Made by a program: the position numbers and the translations under genes. Under the pieces are notes generated by a model that was not told the DNA's origin, ran no database searches, and was given only the letters and a program-made list of their open reading frames with translations. From Isoetes taiwanensis (taxonomy: Eukaryota; Streptophyta; Lycopodiopsida; Isoetales; Isoetaceae), in assembly GCA_021234155.1 (NCBI GenBank), contig JAJEKV010000030.1:6257890-6321889 (forward strand): a DNA stretch of 64,000 bases. Reading direction: 5' to 3'. This document shows positions 24,561 to 36,319 of the stretch, in pieces; position 1 is the stretch's first letter, and each line of letters opens with the position of its first letter.

Positions 24561-26016
24561 GGTGCCCGCTTGGTCGGCATTTTACGGTATAAGAGCGGTA
24601 TTCTTATACGAATGCCATCGAACTGACAATCTTAGGTTATAGCGATGCGGCAGTGTCGGGCAAACATTATATCTAGAAAGAGTTTGTTTAGATGTAACTT
24701 TACATCCCATGTGGTATAAATTGACATCGCGGTAGCCATATATGAGCATTACGGCGGGTGGGGTGCAATTTCTATGTTTTAAGTTTTGGTGGATGGGCAT
24801 GATCAAGAGTGCTAATCTAGAATTTCATTGATATGGTGTAAGAATGGTATCATTATGATGTAAGAGTGCTTGAGCCATAACTTATTGTCTAGATGTGTTG
24901 TTGGATTCCTATAGCTTAAGTTTGAGATGTAATCACTTGCACAATCTCTAGCCTATAGTTAGAGGGAATGATGCAATACCCTTACAAATTAAATTTTGAA
25001 GCATGTTGAAATAGAACATGGCAACCTTACTTAGTGACTATATATGGGTTGTTTAGCATGATATGGAAAAGGTTGTGCATGGGGAGTTAGTTAATGGGTC
25101 ATTTTATAATGTTCATAATCAATCTTATAAGCTTAAATGAACATAGAGTATGTATGAGAGCTATAGTACAACATGGATGTTCAACCAAACTAGGACCCGT
25201 AACATGCGGCTGAGAAGCGGCAGTGAAAAAAGAATCATGACACTATAGGCAATAAACTTCGTGAATCCAACAACCCTGTGTCGTGCATCTAACCCTTGAC
25301 AAGGCATGCACGATTCTCTATGTTTTTGAGGATGTTTGATGATCCCCTTTCTGGCGCTTTTGAGTCATCCGAAAATGGAGTTTCATGCTTTCACCGCAAC
25401 TCGCCAATGGTGCATTGCATAGGCCTAAGAAGTGTAATGCCGACCTCCTAATGCGGCGGAAAGTATGATATGTGTTTTTCCCTTATTTTTGGGTGTTTGT
25501 CGAAGCCCATAAGTGCACTAAGGAGGGTAACGGCGTCTTCTTCCCCTCGGGCTCAAATCCCTATGAAATACCACTATTTGTGCTTGGGTTAATGCGAGGT
25601 ACCATGGATATCTAATGCTAGTTAGTCATCGTGGTCTCTTTGCATTGCAAGAGAACTATCAAGGATGACACATCCTTCTCTTTCTTTCTCTCTCTTCTCG
25701 ACTCAGCATGGAGCTTTGTGTTTTCCACAATAAAGCATGAATAGAATCTAATTGATTGGTGTACTATATAAATTTTTTTTATCGAATCAGGTTCATCTAG
25801 CATCCCAACAAAGTAATCCGCGACATTAGAACCTTGAGGGGTATTCACTACCTATATAAAGCAGTGTAATTTGTTCTCATAAAAAATTCACTTCTAATAT
25901 TCCTGGGCTGAGACGAGCCCACAGGTTGCCACGTCTATTTTTCTAAAATAAGAGGAGAAAAAATTGATACGGCCACACGTGTCCTTTTCTTCTGGTCGAA
26001 GAAACCCATTACGGCT

Positions 26017-26223
26017 ATGGCTGGACCCAAGGCACCTCTGTTCACCCCTGTTCTGCCATCGCATGTTCTGATGCAAGCAATGATCCGGCAGGCTATTGCT
26101 TGGAGCTATGGAGGCAAGGGCCGCCGGAACAACCTCGCTATCATAATGGGCCGCTCACATGGGCCTGCAGTTTTGCGGGGGCTGAAGTCCAGCTGGCCTG
26201 CGCTGATTCCAGTTTCCCCGTAG
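26017..26223 (+). CDS. Unrecognised short ORF, 68 codons
   Basis: This GC-rich frame starts at an ATG and encodes a proline- and alanine-rich N-terminus (MAGPKAPLFTPVLPSH) followed by a basic stretch (GGKGRRNN). It stands out from its AT-rich surroundings. There is no family resemblance. It might be a captured exon. Confidence 0.2.
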   Translation: MAGPKAPLFTPVLPSHVLMQAMIRQAIAWSYGGKGRRNNLAIIMGRSHGPAVLRGLKSSWPALIPVSP

Positions 26224-27005
26224 CCGTTCATATATGGCTGACCTCCTTATTCTCAGCAGCTTAGATTAGAAACAATATGTATCACCCGCGTTTCGAGAAT
26301 AAAACGGGATGGGATGAATCAAAATTGTAAATCCCAGATTGTAACAAATTGGAATGGCTCGAGCGATTGGGCTACAGCGGTGGGCTAGAAACTACAACAT
26401 TTGCATTGGGCTACAAAGATTGGGCGGTGGGCTCTGGCAGATTGGGCTAGAAAACGGTGGGAAAAAACTACCAATTCGCCGGCTGAAACAAAAAGAGGCC
26501 GATCTAGATTGAGGCAAGTGGACTCCAATAGGCTTGCCGATCCACCTTAAATGCGCGAAAGGTATCGCCAGCCGAAAGCGTCAAACCTCAAAGGCTGTCT
26601 GAGATGAATCGGTCGAAGCATTGGGCTGGATATAGGAGAAATAAGCGATTGGGTACAAAAGAATGGAATGGGAGAAATAGGAGCCGGAATGGGATGATTA
26701 GAAGCGGAATGAAGACCTAATAGCGGGGAGCGGAATCGAGATCTGAAAAAAATCGAGGAAGATGGCCCCGATGGATTGCCTTTTCGATTTATTTGTAGTT
26801 CATTCTTCCCTCAATCCGTACCGCCCGATTCCAAGAATCAGGTTCATGTGAATGGGTTTCTTTCTTCTTTGAAACATCGGTGATTAAGCCTTGAATCAGC
26901 GAGCCCATTTTCCTGAAAGTCGGCTCAGCGCCATGAAGCGGCGATCGATTCGAGAGCAAATTTGCGACTGGTCACGGCGGAACAGCGTTATCAGTATGAG
27001 GTTTT

Positions 27006-27611
27006 TTGGCCCCATGTGAATGGCCCATAAAGGCGTACTTCGAAGGGTATGGCTTTTGTGGTAGATGTCCCGCAACGGGTCCTCGGTTGAGGAGTTTCGG
27101 GCCCGGCACCCAACATATTGATCGTTGGCCCGGTGTAGCGGGTTCTTCAACCGCCCACGAAGTTTCGGATATGGATCTGATGCCAGTGCTTCTTGGCTAT
27201 GCCGTGAAAGGGCACTACAAAAAGCTCTCGTTTTTCCACAAAGGCAAAAGGCGATGGCGGCAAGTAAGCGGTGATGGATCTACTGAGGCGGCCTACGGCA
27301 TACCCATACTTGGCGCCCTCATCGTTTCTTCTTACGTTTGGCTTTACCCATCTATTGCCCGGATCCGTTGGCGGCCCGCAGCGGCATGTGCAAGAAGCGG
27401 ATATTTTTTTATTAAGCTTGGAATGATTTCACGATCAATTGCTAAACTAAATTTTTTCTTGCGGGCAATCACCGTTTATTGTCAAGCAAATGTGGCTGAT
27501 GGCTTTACTCGGTGGCAGAAGTTTGATCCGGTGTTATATTTAATCACGCAAAGGAACTTCGTTCGAAAAAGACTGATAATCCATGGCGATTTCTATAATT
27601 TGCTACTTTAA
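27006..27611 (+). CDS. Unrecognised ORF, 201 codons, with one possible membrane segment
   Basis: This is the longest open frame in the left half and unlikely by chance at this base composition. The product is basic, with a cysteine pair near the start (GFCGRCPATG) and a hydrophobic run at about residues 98-113 (GIPILGALIVSSYVWL). No domain is recognised. The following sequence (27620-27720) stays partly open and reads ADKKCSDKEISLIFSIGEEL in another frame, suggesting a frameshifted continuation. It could be a decayed host gene or a transposon cargo gene. Confidence 0.3.
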   Translation: MAPCEWPIKAYFEGYGFCGRCPATGPRLRSFGPGTQHIDRWPGVAGSSTAHEVSDMDLMPVLLGYAVKGHYKKLSFFHKGKRRWRQVSGDGSTEAAYGIPILGALIVSSYVWLYPSIARIRWRPAAACARSGYFFIKLGMISRSIAKLNFFLRAITVYCQANVADGFTRWQKFDPVLYLITQRNFVRKRLIIHGDFYNLLL

Positions 27612-27921
27612 ACTTTGCTAAGGCCGAGATTTTGGGCACTAATGCGGCGATGGCGGATAAGAAGTGTAGCGACAAAGAGATCTCCTTGATTTTTTCTATC
27701 GGTGAGGAGCTGAAGTCATGAAATCGATGAGACAAAACCATGGAGAACTAGAGCCTTTTCGAGGGTGAGTCTGCATGCGTAAAAACATGGTTAGGGATTA
27801 TTATGGTTGTTTAGGGTTTAATGTCGGTGCATGAAGAGCTTCTACGATCGCGTGCAAATTTATAAACCAACATTACAGGACATAAACGCAATTGGCTTCT
27901 TCATGGATTGACCCTTACGTC

Positions 27922-28055
27922 AAACCGGTCTTAGCTTACTCTAACGTATGTGTTGCACCCCTCTGTCCAAATCGGGTCTTAGCTTGCCCTTTGTATGTCT
28001 TGCACCCTTCTATCAAATCAGTCCTAGCTTGCCCTTTGTATGTGTTGCATATTTG
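27922..28055. repeat. 46-bp tandem repeat, about 3 copies
   Basis: Three adjacent copies share TCTTAGCTTGCCCTTTGTAT and GTGTTGCACCC with a few substitutions. This is a local minisatellite-like duplication. Confidence 0.75.
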
Positions 28056-29811
28056 TTGAGCTTAAATCAAATGCGGTAGCCTTCCATGTCATATTGTTTT
28101 TCCCACATGCAATGGAAACCACGGGCGATTATGTTCATAGCTGGCTCCTTTCTTATTTTCTTCCTCCTTGATGTCCAAAGATATGCTGCGTGATGGCTAG
28201 ATAAATGGATTCCTTGGGGTTAGAAGAGTTTCCAATTGTTGAAGTGTTGTGGTATGTATTTGCTCTAGATGCACCTAAACTAATATGAAAGAAGTAGATT
28301 TGTTGCCATTTGCTTTGGTCCAACATACATCCTTTTGCATAACAACAAGTTTGCTTCCAAAAGGTCTTTTAATTTGTGCATTAAATTATTACCGATATCT
28401 TGGCAAAACCGGGTTGAGGCTTCTTTATTTGTATATTGATTTCTTTGTTTTGCGGGATATTTACGTGTACCATTTAGAAAGCAACTTTTTAGAATATCCC
28501 TGGGGTAGGAAGGCAATAAGAGAATAGGAGAATCGGAAAGAGAACGTATTGACATGCTTAGCAGGGTTAATTACGCAGGTATTTGCTTTTCATATCAGTG
28601 GTTTGGATATACAGACTCATGTTCTTTAGTTTTTCTTTTCATTTCTTCTTTTAAGTTCCAAAGGATCTGAAATTATCAAGTGCTTATGATGAAAACTCAG
28701 GTCTAAATGTATCTTACATGGCATGAATGTCTTTATGTTCGGCGCCGACTTCTTTTGACAAGGTTTGTCAAACATAATTGCATCCTTCTTACAAAATTGA
28801 GAAATATCTCTTCCAGGTGTTTTGAGTGCATTTCAAATTTGAGCTCAACTGTTCGTGGTCTATGTCTGATCTGCCTTTTGTCTGTATGTAGGAACGACGG
28901 GGCTTATTTACTGGAATAGCACTAAAGAATTCTTTATTAGGGCAATAGGCTTAACAAGATAAGCATTGCAGAAGATGACAGCTTTTGTCAATCAGCAAAG
29001 AGTAGTCCTGCATTTTTTACAACTAGCTCAAGAATGATAGCAAAGCACAATCCCTTTGATTCTGATAGAAAGGAAATGGCTGATGATTTTTTTCTATGGA
29101 AATTCAGTTTTTTCTTATTACATGGCTGCTACATGGTTTGTCAAAGCCAAGAGACAACTATATAGTGCCCCCAAGTAGAGCCCGCTCCTTTATAGTCATT
29201 ATTGTAGCCCAGCAAATAGTATCTGTGAATGGTTTATGCCTTTAAAGTTTAGACATTTTATTATGAAAACTCTAAATCCTCAATGTTTTAATGGATGATT
29301 TTGGAAATTTGCGTCTTCTGCAAATAAGTTTGTGTGGTTCGAAGTGGATAATGTCTTTGAGGCAAAAAATAATTACAAAAAGTGTCACACAATGGCATAA
29401 GAGCTCCACACAACATCCGTGTGCTAAAAAACACGAGAGAGTTTTCACATTGATTAGCATCCAACTCAACATTCCTTTAGTAAATAAAGTTCTCTAATTA
29501 TTGCCATTATGACTTGGTGTTGCCCTATATTGGACCTATGTTTAAATGTGACCTTGTTAGATTTGTTTAATGATATGCTCAATGATATTAACATGTTAAA
29601 CATCAATATAATATTCATGTATTACAGTGCATAAATATGTATAACATCACTTCTAATAAATTTGGATATACTAATTATTGTAGCAATGCGTGTAAGGCTC
29701 GCATATTCAAGAACATCTTCGCATCATTGCGAAAAGCCTAGAAGTTTAGTCTTATAAATGATATAAACATACTAAAGGCATGTTGTCCAAGAGTGTATCT
29801 CTTCCTCTCCA

Positions 29812-29953
29812 GTTGACATCTAATATTCACAAAGCATAAAATACTAAAGTTAAAGCATCAAACATACTCGAAAAACTAAGAAGTTGACATCTAATATTCA
29901 CAAAGCATAAAATACTAAAGTTAGAGCATCAAACATACTCGAAAAACTAAGAA
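29812..29953. repeat. 71-bp tandem duplication
   Basis: Two adjacent copies start at 29812 and 29883 (GTTGACATCTAATATTCACA...). They are identical apart from one base visible in TTAAAGC/TTAGAGC, so the duplication is recent. Confidence 0.9.
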
Positions 29954-30270
29954 ATTTTGGTAGACAATTCAATACTTCAACTAAGTAAAATATATAACTA
30001 TTTGACAGCCATGTTTGCCTTGTGAGTACTTTGAGATACATAACTCTCAATTGCCACGAGTTTGATTAGGGAGTAATGAAAGGCCGAGAGAAAGATTGAT
30101 TAAGATAAGATAATAGGGTGAGCAAAGACACTATTATCCCGAACACTGATTCAATTTTTGTATGTTGAACTTAGATTCTTATGATTTAATGCAAAACATC
30201 TTTCGTAAGCAGTCGTTATGGTCAATATTCTTCTATCGTCGGCATGAACACAAGGCAACAAAATGCGGGT

Positions 30271-31538
30271 TCAAATTACGCATGTTCTAGCATGTATAGG
30301 CGAGTTGGGGAAAGAAAGTTTGGCGCGCGGCCAAGGCGCCCGCGATAAGTTTCTTTGTATAACTAAAAGCATGAGCTCTTGAAAGTGAATTGTCCCATTA
30401 TACGGTACCATATCAAATAACCAACAAAGTTGCATCATGTCACCCATCCGGTTATCATCATGGTGCGCAAAAATTATTTCCCAACCAATATTCTTAACGG
30501 GATCCTCTCCATTGTACAATGTCTTCTAAGGAAACAAAATAGACTATTTTAATATAAGAAGGAGATATACTACCATTTATTTTTAATCCACATTTAGGCT
30601 CCACATATACCCGATCACATTTTACAAACGTATTCAAACAAAGCAAAGCCATCCCTCAAGGCCTCATTCCATAGCGTGTGCACCTTCTTAAAGCCATCAA
30701 TCTGGCCAATCCTAGCACCTTTGTGTTCTTAAGTTTTTTCAATGAAAACAATGACATCAAGCTTTCAAAAACCTAAAACATTCCATACACCAAACACGAG
30801 GTTTTAAGTCCCTATCCGCAATCTCAAACTTGGACTCGACCACCTTGTATATATCCATTCTTACCCATTGCTTTTCTAGTTCCTTCACCTCAAATAATAA
30901 ACTCCCCGGTAGTTCAGGGCATTAGATCCTTAGCCAAATGTTTTGCCCTTTTAGCACACCTCTATTATGCAAGACTCTATCTCGGTCAACATCCAGTTCA
31001 GCGTTCAACATTTTGAAGCGGGGCCTGGAGGTGCGTCTCAACTTATTTTCAACAATTTTTGCTTTGCACACGGATCATGAAGAGACACTACATCCTTAAT
31101 AATTGCCTTTTAGATTGCCTTTTCCTCCAAAAGGAGAATTCCATATTCATTTGGCATTTTGCGTTGCTTGTTCTTCTTTAGCCCTCTCATCAAGAAGCAT
31201 GGAAACTCTAACTTCCACCTCTTCTAAAATGTGATGAAATGTCTTCTCTTTTGCCTTAAAATCATTACCTTCTGCATGGCTTTCAAATCCTTAATCTCTT
31301 TGCCGGGATACTACAATTACTTGCTTAGCCGCTTCCATTGCCCGCGTGCAAATCAAGCACTTCTTTTAGATGGTGGAGTTCTTTGCTTGCAAACTAGTTA
31401 TTTGTAATTTGCAATTTTTCCTCGGTCACGTTGAATTTTTTGCAAAGATCTCAATCACCACAGCTTTCGAAGTCCTCTCAATCCAAAAGTTTTGTCGTGA
31501 TGGGGGTATTGCTTGGAGGTACCAACCGTCGACCCCTT
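30271..31538 (-). pseudogene. Broken minus-strand coding-like region interrupted by the copia insertion
   Basis: Several minus-strand segments have coding character: 30519-30271 (82 codons, including DNRMGDMMQLCWLFD), and around 31280-31090 a charged, coiled-coil-like stretch (EEVEVRVSMLLDERAKEE). Stops and frameshifts separate them. The copia element inserted at the upstream (right) end, and the sequence beyond its other flank (62940 onward) would have been contiguous. No family is recognised. Confidence 0.3.
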
Positions 31539-31543
31539 TGTAG
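31539..31543. repeat. Target-site duplication TGTAG (left)
   Basis: This 5-bp sequence directly precedes the TG of the left LTR. The same five bases directly follow the CA end of the right LTR 31.4 kb away. Five-bp duplications are standard for copia integrases. Confidence 0.9.
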
Positions 31544-31752
31544 TGATAGAATATTTCATTCTACGTGTCATATGATGACTTGACACTTTTCTTCGGCGTG
31601 GCATGTAGCTACGCTTGTTGCTGACATGGCAAAACCTTTATAAGCCATAGTCATGAGTATAGTTAATCATCGGTTGGGAAGCTCAGGGAGGAAGCGTCTC
31701 TGTTTTGTATCTTCTCTCTATTTTCAATATATTGAAAACCTAAAGTCTTTCA
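31544..31752 (+). repeat. Left LTR of the copia element, 209 bp
   Basis: Begins TGATAGAATATTTC and ends AAAGTCTTTCA, immediately before the primer site. It aligns over its full length with the two pieces of the right LTR (44039-44166 and 62857-62934), with a modest number of substitutions and small indels near CG-rich spots. Confidence 0.95.
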
Positions 31753-31766
31753 TGGTATCGAGCGGT
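31753..31766 (+). other. Primer-binding site of the copia element
   Basis: TGGTATCGAGCGG abuts the LTR end. It matches the initiator-methionine tRNA primer site TGGTATCAGAGCGG with one missing base. Confidence 0.85.
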
Positions 31767-31998
31767 TTTTGAAAAGGGAGGCAGTGCAATTGTGGATCAA
31801 GCTTTTTCTAGATCTTTTTCTATATTTGGAGTTTTCCAAGTTTAGCCTTATCAACTGGGCGGATTTGGGCTGGCTTTTTTTTAATGAGCCTATTCTTATC
31901 AAGATTATTTGAATCAAGGTTGTGTTCTTGCATTTCTTGCAAGAATCTTGGCGTAGAGGTGGTTTTACCTCGAAATTTTAGGATTGTGGCTGAAATTT

Positions 31999-32136
31999 GG
32001 TCTTTCTTTGGAATTTTTTTTCGATAAGGTGGGTTTTAAGAAGTCTACTTGAATGCTAATCGTCTTGGTCTTTCTTTGGAATTTTTTCAACGATAAGGTG
32101 GGTTTTAAGAAGTCTACTTGAATGCTAATCGTCTTG
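31999..32136 (+). repeat. 68-bp tandem duplication in the copia leader
   Basis: Two adjacent copies start at 31999 and 32067 with GGTCTTTCTTTGGAATTTTT and share AAGTCTACTTGAATGC. They lie in the untranslated leader before gag. Confidence 0.85.
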
Positions 32137-32224
32137 GTGTATCTTTGCATCGATCGATAGTTCTTTGCGGGATTCTTTAAATTCTTTAGATCTTTGTGAT
32201 ATGTATTGCAGTTTTCGAAGTCAA

Positions 32225-33050
32225 ATGGCTTCTCATACTGATCCACGAAGTATTTTACACATCCGATATTGGATGCGAGAAATTATTTTACATGGAGGGA
32301 TGCATTTGAAACGAATTTGAATTTGAGGGATTTAGATGTTTTCTTGCTACATGGAATCCTATCATGGATGATGATGATCAGAAGAAGGATATGTATGCCT
32401 TGAATCATCTTAGGGCTTTTGCATCCACCTTGCATTTTGAGAGGATGTTAGAGGATATAAAACATTCTGAAGCTTTTGCATATCTTCAAAAACTTGTGTG
32501 CAAGAAGGAGGCGGGCTGACAAATCATGATATGTAGAAAGATGGACAATCTTAGACTTGAAGATTTGTACTAACATGAGGATTACTTGTAACATGAGGGA
32601 TTACTTGCGGCCAGTTCAAAGTTTTGAGAGAAAAAATCTTTGGAGCAAGAGGAAATATGGAAGAGATCACTCTTATCATGTATGTTTTGAAAGGGGCTGT
32701 CAAAGGAATATCAACATATCATTGATCATTATCAAATGAAAGTTAAAATCAAGATTACATTCAATCAACTTCAGCGAGCTGCTGGATGCAGAATTGAATA
32801 GGAAGAGAAGAGATCACTATGAGCATGCACATTACTCTCTGACTAAGGTTTCTTTGCCTTCTAATACTTCTTCTCTTACTTCTCCCATTAATTCTTCCTT
32901 TGAATTAGCATCTAAGTCTTCATCTAGCCCTATCACAACATCTAAAGAACCTTTTACTTTGCGGTTACGTGGAAAGAAAGGTCATATTGCGTGATTGCGG
33001 GGAAGTTGCAATGTGAATTTACCTGATATTCAAAGGCTCATGCTGTTAAA
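32225..33050 (+). pseudogene. gag: Copia gag, frameshifted
   Basis: The likely start is the ATG at 32225 (ASHTDPRS...), soon after the leader. The nucleocapsid-like region is recognisable near 32960-33000, where a damaged CCHC zinc knuckle (GKKGHIA followed by a cysteine in another frame) appears. Just before it, a serine-rich linker encoded around 32850-32950 is typical of plant copia gag. Several stops and shifts break the frame. The family role is assembly of the virus-like particle around the element RNA. Confidence 0.65.
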
Positions 33051-33149
33051 CAGGTTAAACAAGACTCGGTTCCAGCATCTAGTTCTCCAAAGCAGGAAAC
33101 CAGTGCCAACGTATCTCATATTTCTATTGATAATTTTGAGCTTGGGTTT

Positions 33150-35774
33150 CTAAATGTAGCAGCAGAGACCTTTGAAGAAGATACTTGGTTACTTGATTCT
33201 GCTGCTACTAAACATTTTGCAGGGAAATCCCAACTTTTTGACACATTAACACATTAACACCTCATGATACTACCATAGTGAGAATGGCCGATGGCAATTT
33301 GGCCAAATCTAAAGGCAAAGGCAGTGTTAATTTTCAAACTGAAAATTCTATCACTCTTAAAATTGAGGATGTCATTCTAGTTCCTGGATTGTTGGTGAAT
33401 CTCTTGAGTGTTAGTGAATTTGACAAGAAGATGGGTTATTCTGTCTTGTTTACTGGAGGATTAGTACACATTTTGAGCAAAAATCCATTAACTTTTGTGG
33501 ATATTCAAAAACTTGGGCCTATTGCCAAAGGTTATCTCAACGATGAAGGATTGTATATTCTTCATAAAGGGCATCATCCTTCACAACAAGTTGTTGATAC
33601 AATACATGATCAGTCTTCACTTTCAGCAGCAGTCCCTCAATCTCAAGAATCATTGTGGCATGCACGGTATGGACATATTGCTACTTCTGCTTTAGAAACA
33701 CCATCTAAATATCAAATGGTTAATGGATTACCTATACTTAAAGCTCAACTTGTTGATTGTCATGCTTGCAGACTTGGCAAGCAAGTCCAAGCTTCTTATC
33801 CCTCTCAAGCAGAATTTCGTGCCCAAACAGTTTTGGAACTCATTCATTCATTCATTCTGACATGTGTTATCTTCCTATTGAATCATATGGTGGTAACAGG
33901 TACTTCATGGTTTTTGTTGATGATTTTAGTAGGTACACATGGGTGTATCCTATTAAATTTAAGTCTCGAAGCCTTCTCTATATTTTTTAACTTTCGATAA
34001 GTTGGTGCGAGAATGAATTTTCCACAAGCATTAAGAGGTTGAGAACTGATAATGCCCGAGAATATCTCTCCCAAAAATTTGAAGAATATATTCCTCCAAA
34101 GGTATATATAGGGAACTAATTGTTCCATATGCTCATCCTCAAAAGCGGTGTTCTTTGAGCATGAGAACCAGAACCTTAATGGATTTAGCTTCGGAGCATG
34201 TTAAAGCATAAATGACTACCTTCGCAATTTTTAGAGAGGCTATCTTATTTGCGGCTTATGTTTCCAAGCGGGGCTCCTACTAAATCATTGGGTGCCAAAG
34301 ACTCCTTTTGAGGCTATATATGGTGTTAAAGCGGCGTGTCTCACATTAAAAGTTTTGGTTGTTTGGCTTTTGCTACTCGCCAAGGGAATTTGAAAAAGGG
34401 AAACTTTCCAATCGAGCACTCAAAGTTATTTTTTTATTGGTTATCAAGATAATATGAAGCTTGGAGATGTTACGATGGAGATGTTACGATCACGTTACGA
34501 GAAAAGGTCTTTTCATTAAGAAGTATGACTTTTTGTTGAAGATGCGGTTTATTCTAGTGATTTTTATCGGCCCTAATGTGGCCGGATTATGACAAGGATA
34601 TCTGCAATCGGTTTCAATTGGTGGTACTTCGAGAAAGTTCCACTATTACTAAATCTAACATTACTCTTGATCCAACAAATGTTTCTTTGATCCAACAACT
34701 ATTCCTTCTCTTCTTTGTTCTTCCTTTTACGATTTTGCACAATCAGCGGTGCCCAAACCGGTACATCTGTTTCCTCGGTTGGTTGATCCATACATTGATT
34801 TTCAACCCTCTTGGTTATGAGTCTCTGCCTCACTAGAATTTCTTTCTTCCAAGCCTCAATCAGGATCATTCTATTTACGATACCTCTTCAACCTCCAGCG
34901 ATATGACATCCGGCGGATGTTCCGGCCGGTCTCAAAGGATTGCCAATCTTCCTCCTGTTAATTACTCTTGCAACTATGCTTTAATGGCACAAGTTCTTCA
35001 TGAGCTTTAATGGCACAAGTTCTTCATGATGTTGATCCTACAGCGTATTCGAGGCAGCCGGACATCCTCATTGGGTAGCGGACTATGAATGATGAGATAA
35101 CCATGCTTCAAAAGCAACGGACACGGGGTACGGTGCCTAAGCCTCTTGATAAGAATATTATTGGTGCCAAGTGGGTTTTCCGGTACTAAACATCATTCCG
35201 ATGGCACTCTCTTAAAGCATATAGCAAGATTAGTAGCAAAAGGTTACACTTTCAGCAAGAAGGCTTTGATTTCAATGAAGTTTTTTTGCACCCGTGGTTG
35301 ATTGGATACCTTAAAAGGGCGATTTTTGGCTCTTCTTTGCACACAAAGGATGGCCACTATATCAACTTGATTTCAAGTCCGCATTCTGAGCGGAGATTTA
35401 CAAGAAGATTTATATATCCGAAGCCACCGGATTTAAGGACAAACATATCCGATTATGTATGCAAAATTAAGAAGAGTCTATATGGATTAAGAGGGCACCT
35501 CGTTCTGTCGGCATCCGAAAATCAATTCCTTTCTTATCTCTATGGACTATCAAAGGTCGTCGCGGATCCTAATGCGTACTATAAATTTGATAAGGATCGT
35601 GTTTCTATCATTCTTTTTATCGTTGATGACGCGATTATGGCGAGGATGATCTTGATGGCTTATTGTTCACACAAAAGAATTTCTTAACCAACATTTTGAA
35701 GTTCTTGATTTGGGCCTCATGCATTCTTGTTTAGGTCTTGAAGTTTGGCAAACTCCTAATGGAGTACACATTAC
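33150..35774 (+). pseudogene. pol: Copia pol, first part: protease, integrase, reverse transcriptase
   Basis: Protease: WLLDSAATKHFAG near 33186 matches the D-S-A/G active site. Pre-integrase zinc domain: LWHARYGHI ... CHACRLGK (33652-33780), an HHCC finger. Integrase core: FVDDFSRYTWVYP (33910-33960), LRTDNAREYL (34040-34070) and RTLMDLASEH near 34170 carry the D,D,E region. Reverse transcriptase: GAKWVF (35163), LVAKGY (35233), KKSLYGL (35470) and the FIVDD form of the YVDD catalytic motif (35615-35630). Several frameshifts are present, and the intact frame 33278-34000 is the best preserved. Sequence stops being pol at 35774, where element 1 starts. The frame resumes at 43135. Confidence 0.85.
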
Positions 35775-35796
35775 CATTAGAGAAAATATGGGGTCT
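35775..35796 (+). repeat. Left terminal inverted repeat of element 1
   Basis: 22 bp beginning CATTAGAGAAAATATGGGG. It matches the reverse complement of 43113-43134 exactly. The first 8 bp are shared with element 2. Confidence 0.9.
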
Positions 35797-36108
35797 CTTG
35801 GTGTCCCCTAAGAAATATTATAAGTTATTTTTTCTATTTTCCTAATTATATTGAGAGCATTTATCCTTCATAAATATAGAATCCAAGTGTATCTTAGAGC
35901 CCACGAGACCTATCCCATTATGCCGTCATTTGGAGAGAGAGGAGGAAATCTCGATTAGGGTTCCTCGAATCCGTTCGTGAGATCTCGAGGCGTGTCTAGA
36001 GATAAATACGAGATCTCCCTATTCAAGCGAGGTGTGCGGTGGTTTTCAAGGCAGCCGGATGCGATTTGAGCTTCGAGATCAAGGTTTAGGGTTCATGTGG
36101 GCGTGTGA

Positions 36109-36290
36109 GTTCAAATTTGAATTTCCCTCATTGCATTTGCTCTGAGAAATTTTTGAATCACAGTTCAAATTTGAAATTCCCTCATTGCATTTGCAGGAAA
36201 AATTTGAATTCTGGTTCAATATTGATTTTCCCTTACTCTAAAGTGCTCGGAAATTTTGAATTGTAGTTCAAATTTGAATTTCCCACACCA
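36109..36290 (+). repeat. Subterminal repeats of element 1, about 53-bp unit, 4 copies
   Basis: The motif GTTCAAATTTGAATTTCCC recurs at 36109, 36163, 36213 (diverged) and 36266, each followed by CTCATTGCATTTGC or a variant. The core CAAATTTG is palindromic. The position 330-510 bp from the terminus, upstream of the transposase gene, suits transposase-binding subterminal repeats or a promoter element (inference). Confidence 0.7.
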
Positions 36291-36319
36291 AAACATTTGA
36301 ATTCGTTATAAAATCAACA

